Source: Pontibacter chinhatensis (lineage in GTDB: Bacteria > Bacteroidota > Bacteroidia > Cytophagales > Hymenobacteraceae). From it: a stretch of 64,000 nucleotides of DNA. A program made the position numbers and the translations under genes. This document shows positions 60,126 to 64,000 of this stretch, one piece after another. Below the pieces are notes generated by a model. That model saw only the letters and a list, made by a program, of their open reading frames with translations. It searched no databases and was not told the origin of the DNA. The stretch covers positions 310,001 through 374,000 of the forward strand of contig NZ_FOOT01000004.1 of assembly GCF_900113285.1 (NCBI RefSeq), read 5' to 3'. Every line of letters begins with the position of its first letter. The first letter of the stretch is position 1.

Positions 60126-60156
60126 CAAAATTACGCAATTTGTTGCATTCCATCAA
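60126..60156 (-). promoter_or_regulatory. Promoter of ahcY
   Basis: Minus-strand TTG (60154-60156), a 20-nt spacer and TAATTTTG (60126-60133), matching TTG...TAnnTTTG, 27 bp upstream of the chosen start. Confidence 0.7.
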
Positions 60157-60197
60157 GATTAGCTGGTCTACTGCGACTAATAAGCAGTGAACACAAA

Positions 60198-60230
60198 AAA
60201 ACAGCGCCCACCAAAGTATGGCGGGCGCTG
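60198..60230 (-). terminator. Terminator after the DUF4397 gene
   Basis: CAGCGCCC (60202-60209) pairs with GGGCGCTG (60223-60230), with inner CC/GG pairing and a loop containing AAAGTAT. A run of seven T follows on the minus strand. It lies 19 bp after the stop codon at 60249. Confidence 0.85.
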
Positions 60231-60248
60231 CAGCTACGGGTAAAGGAG

Positions 60249-60944
60249 TTATTCTTCGTTCACGATAACCTGTGCCCCGAGTGTGTTGGTGTTACCCTCT
60301 GGTGGGCTCAGGAAGCCGCGGGCAAACACAGTGTAGATATCGCCGCTTCTCAGCTCCACGTTCGGGATGGTGAGCACTGCCGTAGTGCTACCGGCCGGAC
60401 GAACCTCTAAAGTATAAGTACCCGCACTTACTGGCGTAAAAGGAGTGGCTGATTTAAAGGCTCTGTTGCTGAACAGCACCGGGCCGCCCTGCACGGCAAT
60501 GTCAACGGCAGGCGCATCAGGAGAAAGGTGCACAAAACGCACATGCGACATACCGCTGGCCGGGTCGGTCAAGTCGTCTTCCAGTACCAGCGCTTCGATA
60601 TTATCCAGTGTGTTGATGGCAAACACAGTATAATCTTTGTCGCGCTGCAGGTTAAGGTCCGCATTGATGACGGTGGTAGTGGTGCCCGCCGCATTTACCT
60701 TTATGTTCTGCGTGCCTGCCGGCAACTCCAGGTAACCTGTGTTGTTAGGGAAGGTAAGGGGAGAATTGTTCACTTTCACATCATTAACCAGCAAGTCTAC
60801 ACCTGGGGCATCCGGCGAAGCATGCACGACCATCACCTCCGCCTCCTCTACCAGGTCTACTCCGTCGTCATCGTCATCGCATCCTGCCAGGAACAAAGCA
60901 GGCACTGCTGCCACCATCGCCATTTTTTTCATCCAATACTTCAT
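60249..60944 (-). CDS. DUF4397-domain surface lipoprotein
   Basis: 231 residues. The lipoprotein signal ends in LFLAGC (Cys22) and is followed at once by DDDDDG, an acidic cluster like the lipoprotein export signal that sends Bacteroidota lipoproteins to the cell surface. Two DUF4397 repeats follow, each with the V-(H/R)-x-S-P-D-A-P-x-V-D motif ([12 protein letters not shown] and [14 protein letters not shown]) and Y-T-V-F-A strands. DUF4397 is found in surface proteins of many bacteria; no activity is known. It is a single gene with its own terminator. Confidence 0.9.
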   Translation of the reverse strand: MKYWMKKMAMVAAVPALFLAGCDDDDDGVDLVEEAEVMVVHASPDAPGVDLLVNDVKVNNSPLTFPNNTGYLELPAGTQNIKVNAAGTTTTVINADLNLQRDKDYTVFAINTLDNIEALVLEDDLTDPASGMSHVRFVHLSPDAPAVDIAVQGGPVLFSNRAFKSATPFTPVSAGTYTLEVRPAGSTTAVLTIPNVELRSGDIYTVFARGFLSPPEGNTNTLGAQVIVNEE

Positions 60945-61075
60945 AGCTCATTCAGAAATTAAAGTTTAATAAATAATTCTTTCATACTTCCTTTAACTGC
61001 CGTTGCGATTATTTTGTTTAACAAATATGTAAAAACGTTAAACAAATTAGTATACCGCCTCTTTTTTTTAATCAA

Positions 61076-61083
61076 TATCTTTG
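61076..61083 (+). promoter_or_regulatory. Candidate -7 element (TATCTTTG) for the THUMP-like methyltransferase
   Basis: Matches TAnnTTTG 23 bp upstream of the start; no convincing -33 TTTG. Confidence 0.45.
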
Positions 61084-61105
61084 CAGCAGCCCATACAAAA
61101 CCACC

Positions 61106-62293
61106 ATGCGTACATTTACACCCGAGGAACAGGACTTTATACTTCGGCACCAGCAGCACGACGTAGCCCAGCTGATGCTGCAAGCCGGCCGCTACCCGCA
61201 GTTGCCGGTGCAGGAGCTGGTGCAGCAGATAAAGGCCCGCCAGAAAGCTGCCCAAAAGCTGCCTACCTGGGTGCAGCACCCGCAGGCGGTGTTCCCGGTG
61301 GCGCTGTCGGTGGAGCAGAGTTCTTCGGAGGAAACGGCGGCATATAAGGCCAGCCTGGTGAGTGGTAAATTACTGGTTGACCTGACCGGCGGCTTTGGAG
61401 TGGATAGTTTATACTTTGCCCGCAGCTTTGCGCAGGTGGTGCACGTGGAACAGAATCCGGAGCTGCAGGAGGTGGCCAAGTATAACTTCGGTTTGCTGGG
61501 CGCTACGAACATCCAAAGTATAAATGCCACGGCTGAGGACTTTCTGCAAACGATGGAAGGCAAGGCAGATGTTTTATACTTAGACCCCGCCCGCCGCGGC
61601 CATCACGAGCAGAAGCTGCACCTGCTGCAGGACTGCGAACCGGACGTGCTGCACCTGCTGCCGCTGCTCTTCCAGAAGGCCGACGCTATACTTTTGAAAA
61701 CCTCGCCCATGCTCGACATTGAGCAGGCTCTGCAGGAACTGGCCCAGGTGGTGCAGGTGTGGGTGGTGGCGCTGCAGAACGAAGTGAAGGAGGTTTTATA
61801 CTTGCTCCAGCCCGAAGCCCCCGCCCCTGCCGATGTGCCCCGCACGGCCGTGAACCTGCTGCCCAACGCCGCGCCGCAGTTGCTTACTTTCACCCGTGCT
61901 CAGGAGGAGGCTGCCAATCCCATTTATGCCGACCCGCTGGCATATGTGTATGAGCCGAACGCTGCCATCCTGAAGGCAGGGGTTTACCGTTTTCTGGGCC
62001 AGCACCTGCAGCTAAGCAAGCTGCACCCCAACAGCCACCTCTATACTTCGGCGCAGCTGCTGCCCCACTTCCCGGGCCGCAGCTTCAGGTGCCTTGACGT
62101 GAGCCGCTACAACAAAAAGGAACTGCTCAAACACTTGCCGGAGAAGAAAGCCAACATTACGGTGCGCAACTTCCCGGAGTCGGTGGCGGATATCCGCAGG
62201 AAGACTGGCATTAAAGAAGGCGGCCATACGTACCTTTTCTTCACCACCGACATGCACCAAAAGCCGGTCGTGCTCATCTGCGAGAAAGTATAA
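61106..62293 (+). CDS. SAM-dependent methyltransferase with THUMP-like domain
   Basis: 395 residues. An N-terminal helical segment (1-80) precedes a Rossmann methyltransferase with motif I DLTGGFGVDS at 92-101, HVEQNPELQ (acidic residue after strand 2), and LDPARR at 159-164. The C-terminal part (about 300-395) resembles the PG_1098-type ferredoxin-like and THUMP-like domains known from Porphyromonas, with ISRKAGI-like IRRKTGIKEGGHTYLFFT. The target is probably RNA, not proven. The gene holds nine copies of AAGTATA/TATACTT in 1.2 kb, in both orientations and several frames, the densest in the window. Confidence 0.87.
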   Translation: MRTFTPEEQDFILRHQQHDVAQLMLQAGRYPQLPVQELVQQIKARQKAAQKLPTWVQHPQAVFPVALSVEQSSSEETAAYKASLVSGKLLVDLTGGFGVDSLYFARSFAQVVHVEQNPELQEVAKYNFGLLGATNIQSINATAEDFLQTMEGKADVLYLDPARRGHHEQKLHLLQDCEPDVLHLLPLLFQKADAILLKTSPMLDIEQALQELAQVVQVWVVALQNEVKEVLYLLQPEAPAPADVPRTAVNLLPNAAPQLLTFTRAQEEAANPIYADPLAYVYEPNAAILKAGVYRFLGQHLQLSKLHPNSHLYTSAQLLPHFPGRSFRCLDVSRYNKKELLKHLPEKKANITVRNFPESVADIRRKTGIKEGGHTYLFFTTDMHQKPVVLICEKV

Positions 62294-62603
62294 CCCACGC
62301 AGCAAGCCAACACAAAGTATAAAAGTATAGCTGCGCTGCTTCAGCCCGTGCTTTTATACTTTGTCCCGTTTCCCGCACGCACCGCATGACCGGAAACTCT
62401 CATAGCAGACGGTGCCCTGGCGCCCACCAGAATTAACTCTCATAACGCCAGCGACATCCCCAACAGCCGCCCTTAAACTGACTCCAATAACAAAAGACGC
62501 ACTCAGGAGTTGTAACATAACATACACAGCAAACTGCCGTACACCTCTAGAACGGCTATGGCTGTAAGGTTTTTATGTTTCACCAATAATCTTCTGAAAA
62601 CGA
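62294..62603. other. 310-bp intergenic region with a heptamer-built inverted repeat
   Basis: No credible gene. CAAAGTATAAAAG (62313-62325) and CTTTTATACTTTG (62351-62363) form a perfect 13-bp inverted repeat around a 25-nt loop; together with the copies at 62286 and 62323 it holds four heptamers in 80 bp. It may act as a terminator for the methyltransferase gene despite lacking a GC-rich core. The rest (62364-62603) shows nothing recognised. Confidence 0.6.
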
Positions 62604-62873
62604 ATGAAAGACCAGAAAAAGAGAAGCTGGGAGTTCCACGGCTTTGCAAGCAACCCTGAAAAGTCATTTGAGGCAGGCAAAAAAGGCAACCGCCTGGCCA
62701 TCGAAAACTCCATTAGGAACAGCAACAACAGCCCGAACAACCCAATGGCCGAAGACCGCACCGCCTCTAAAACCAGCAACCAGAACAAGCCTGCGCAGGG
62801 CAAGGGCTGGCAAAGTGTTAAAGCAGGCTCCAAAGAGGCTGGCCGCAAAAACGAGCCCACAGCCGAGGAATAG
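62604..62873 (+). CDS. Small hydrophilic, probably disordered protein
   Basis: 89 residues, very rich in N, K, S, E and G, with no cysteine and no hydrophobic segment (MKDQKKRSWEFHGFASNPEK, later NSNNSPNNPMAEDR). This composition is that of an intrinsically disordered protein such as small stress or desiccation proteins. No known family is recognised. A second tiny hydrophilic gene starts 17 bp downstream, suggesting one transcript, with a strong terminator after it. Confidence 0.6.
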   Translation: MKDQKKRSWEFHGFASNPEKSFEAGKKGNRLAIENSIRNSNNSPNNPMAEDRTASKTSNQNKPAQGKGWQSVKAGSKEAGRKNEPTAEE

Positions 62874-62890
62874 CCCGAATCACTTAACCT

Positions 62891-63070
62891 ATGAAAACCA
62901 TGAAGAATCAGGATAAAAACAAGCAGAGTGATCTAACTGACAAAAACAAAAGCGGCAAGAAAGACATCGGCAACAGCCTGGAACGCGATGTAACCAATAG
63001 CAAGCAAACCGGCAGAACGCCCCAAGCCCGCACTGACAACGAACAGGATAGCGAAAGCAACAAGCGCTAA
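62891..63070 (+). CDS. Tiny hydrophilic protein, second of a pair
   Basis: 59 residues: MKTMKNQDKNKQSDLTDKNK then SGKKDIGNSLERDVTNSKQT and a tail GRTPQARTDNEQDSESNKR. It is even more charged and polar than its neighbour and without hydrophobic core, so probably disordered. It shares the K/N/Q/S/D composition with the upstream gene but no long identity. Either the first ATG or the one at codon 4 may be used. It ends 20 bp before a perfect terminator. Confidence 0.55.
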   Translation: MKTMKNQDKNKQSDLTDKNKSGKKDIGNSLERDVTNSKQTGRTPQARTDNEQDSESNKR

Positions 63071-63090
63071 CTGCGTAGTTTGATATTTAG

Positions 63091-63129
63091 GCAAAACAGC
63101 CACAGCACTTTATGCTGTGGCTGTTTTGC
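63091..63129. terminator. Strong terminator after the small hydrophilic pair
   Basis: A perfect 17-bp inverted repeat, left arm 63091-63107 (GCAAAACAGCCACAGCA) and right arm 63113-63129, with loop CTTTA. The T run inside the right arm fits an intrinsic terminator. Confidence 0.9.
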
Positions 63130-63179
63130 GTTACGCTTCTCTGTAAATCTTCGTACTTTACCCGTATACTTCTGTAACT

Positions 63180-64000
63180 ATGAAAAAGACGTTCCCGACG
63201 CTCCTGCTCCTGTGGCTGTGCTCGCTTTCGGCCCTTGCCCAGGCACCCTCCGAGAAGGTGGTGGGCTTTCTGCTGCACGCCCCCGGCCTGCCCGACACAG
63301 CGCAGGTATACATTACCGGCAATGCCCCTGAGCTGGGCAACTGGAGCCCTGGCAAAATACAGATGGAGCGTACGGGCCCCGATACCTGGCAGAAAGAGAT
63401 AGTGCTGCTGGAGCCGATGCTGTTGGAGTATAAGTATACCTTGGGAAGCTGGGAACAGGAAGCCGCCGACAGTACCGGAAACCCGCTCCGCAATTTCACT
63501 GTGAAGGTGGAAAGCAGCCTGCAGGTAAAAAACAAGGTAACCAACTGGCGCAGCGGCGACAGCAAGGAGCTGGTGAAAGGCGGTGTTACCGGCGAACTGG
63601 TGTACCACGAAAAGGTGGGCAAGAGCACCCTCATCCCGCCACGCGACCTGGTGGTGTGGCTCCCTCCCAATTATGAAAAGGACAAGAAAAAGCATTACCC
63701 GGTACTTTACCTGCACGACGGCCAGAACCTCTTCGACCCCAATACCAGCTCCTTCGGTGTGGATTGGCGCGTGGATGAAACTGCCGACAGCCTCATCCGC
63801 CAGAAGGCCATAGAGCCGATTATTATTGTGGGAATCAACAACACTCCAGACCGTATGCAGGAATACACCCCCGGTGAGAAAGGATCCGCTTACGTGGATT
63901 ATGTGGTAAACACGGTAAAGCCTTTTATCGACAGCACTTACCGTACCAGGCCGGGCGCAAAGTATACGGCCACCGGCGGCTCCTCGGCAGGCGGCACCAT
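63180..64000 (+). CDS. Secreted esterase, alpha/beta hydrolase with N-terminal starch-binding-like domain (3' part cut by window edge)
   Basis: 273 codons run to the right edge. A signal peptide (MKKTFPTLLLLWLCSLSALA, cut before QAPSEK) exports it. Residues about 25-120 look like a CBM20-type beta-sandwich: VYITGNAPELGNWSPGK and YKYTLGSWEQE. Then the esterase D-like hydrolase starts: RDLVVWLPPNYEK, HYPVLYLHDGQNLFDP (oxyanion region), and the nucleophile elbow GGSSAGG with Ser269. Such enzymes (COG2382/COG2819 type) split acyl or feruloyl esters or siderophore esters; the substrate here is not known. The catalytic Asp and His lie beyond the edge. Confidence 0.85.
   Translation, partial: MKKTFPTLLLLWLCSLSALAQAPSEKVVGFLLHAPGLPDTAQVYITGNAPELGNWSPGKIQMERTGPDTWQKEIVLLEPMLLEYKYTLGSWEQEAADSTGNPLRNFTVKVESSLQVKNKVTNWRSGDSKELVKGGVTGELVYHEKVGKSTLIPPRDLVVWLPPNYEKDKKKHYPVLYLHDGQNLFDPNTSSFGVDWRVDETADSLIRQKAIEPIIIVGINNTPDRMQEYTPGEKGSAYVDYVVNTVKPFIDSTYRTRPGAKYTATGGSSAGGT

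Noticed and set aside
60100-60156. 19-codon N-terminal extension of ahcY
   Set aside because: It overlaps a good promoter pair and lacks family similarity.
62644-62916. 90-codon ORF in another frame over the small hydrophilic gene
   Set aside because: It crosses the stop and start of the two better-supported genes and has the arginine/proline-rich look of an out-of-frame product.

Overview
The window is a chromosomal segment of a member of the Bacteroidota, most likely a Cytophagales/Hymenobacteraceae bacterium such as Pontibacter (the genus is an inference). Signs seen directly are Bacteroidota promoter pairs (TTTG, 19-21 nt, TAnnTTTG) upstream of several operons, start codons without clear Shine-Dalgarno sequences, lipoproteins with Bacteroidota-type signals, a sensor kinase with two-component propeller repeats paired with a LytTR regulator, and ribosomal protein variants typical of the phylum (L36 and S14 without zinc ligands, alanine/glutamate-rich tail on L17). 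No rRNA, CRISPR array, insertion sequence or prophage gene was seen.

Layout. 1-11.4 kb holds mixed housekeeping and accessory genes: an acetyltransferase cut by the left edge, dapF, a 23S rRNA methyltransferase-like gene, an AT-rich lipoprotein with two TonB-plug-like repeats, a Ppx/GppA phosphatase, a patch of intergenic hairpin repeats, a large secreted TPR-like protein, a malate/lactate dehydrogenase, the chaperone hscA, a membrane protein and a DivIC/FtsB-like division protein. 11.5-14 kb holds eno and carA. 14-45.5 kb, all on the minus strand, is the core translation/transcription block. Read in transcription order it is tRNA-Tyr, tRNA-Gly, tRNA-Thr, tuf, tRNA-Trp, secE, nusG, rplK, rplA, rplJ, rplL, rpoB, rpoC, a DUF3467 gene; then rpsL, rpsG, fusA, rpsJ; then the S10-spc-alpha cluster from rplC to rplQ, including secY, map, infA, rpmJ and rpoA. 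45.6-64 kb returns to mixed genes: a lipoprotein M1 aminopeptidase, a biotin carrier protein, pyrH-frr, an ECF sigma/anti-sigma/gmk/nadD operon, two glycosyltransferases, the propeller histidine kinase and LytTR regulator, ahcY, a DUF4397 lipoprotein, a THUMP-like methyltransferase, two tiny hydrophilic proteins, and a secreted esterase cut by the right edge.

How it works together. The central block supplies ribosomal proteins, elongation factors, RNA polymerase and the Sec channel. Promoters and hairpins divide it into units: tRNA-tuf, tRNA-Trp-secE-nusG-rplKAJL-rpoBC, str, and S10-spc-alpha. The flanks carry nucleotide metabolism (pyrH, gmk, carA), cell-wall/lysine (dapF), NAD (nadD) and methyl-cycle (ahcY) genes.

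The most unusual signal is not a gene. The heptamer AAGTATA (reverse complement TATACTT) occurs about 90 times by manual count, where about 8 are expected by chance. It lies in both orientations, inside genes and in terminator loops or stems, and is almost absent from the ribosomal-protein block. It looks like a genome-wide iterated signal of unknown function. An uptake-signal-like, maintenance or selfish-motif role are hypotheses only.
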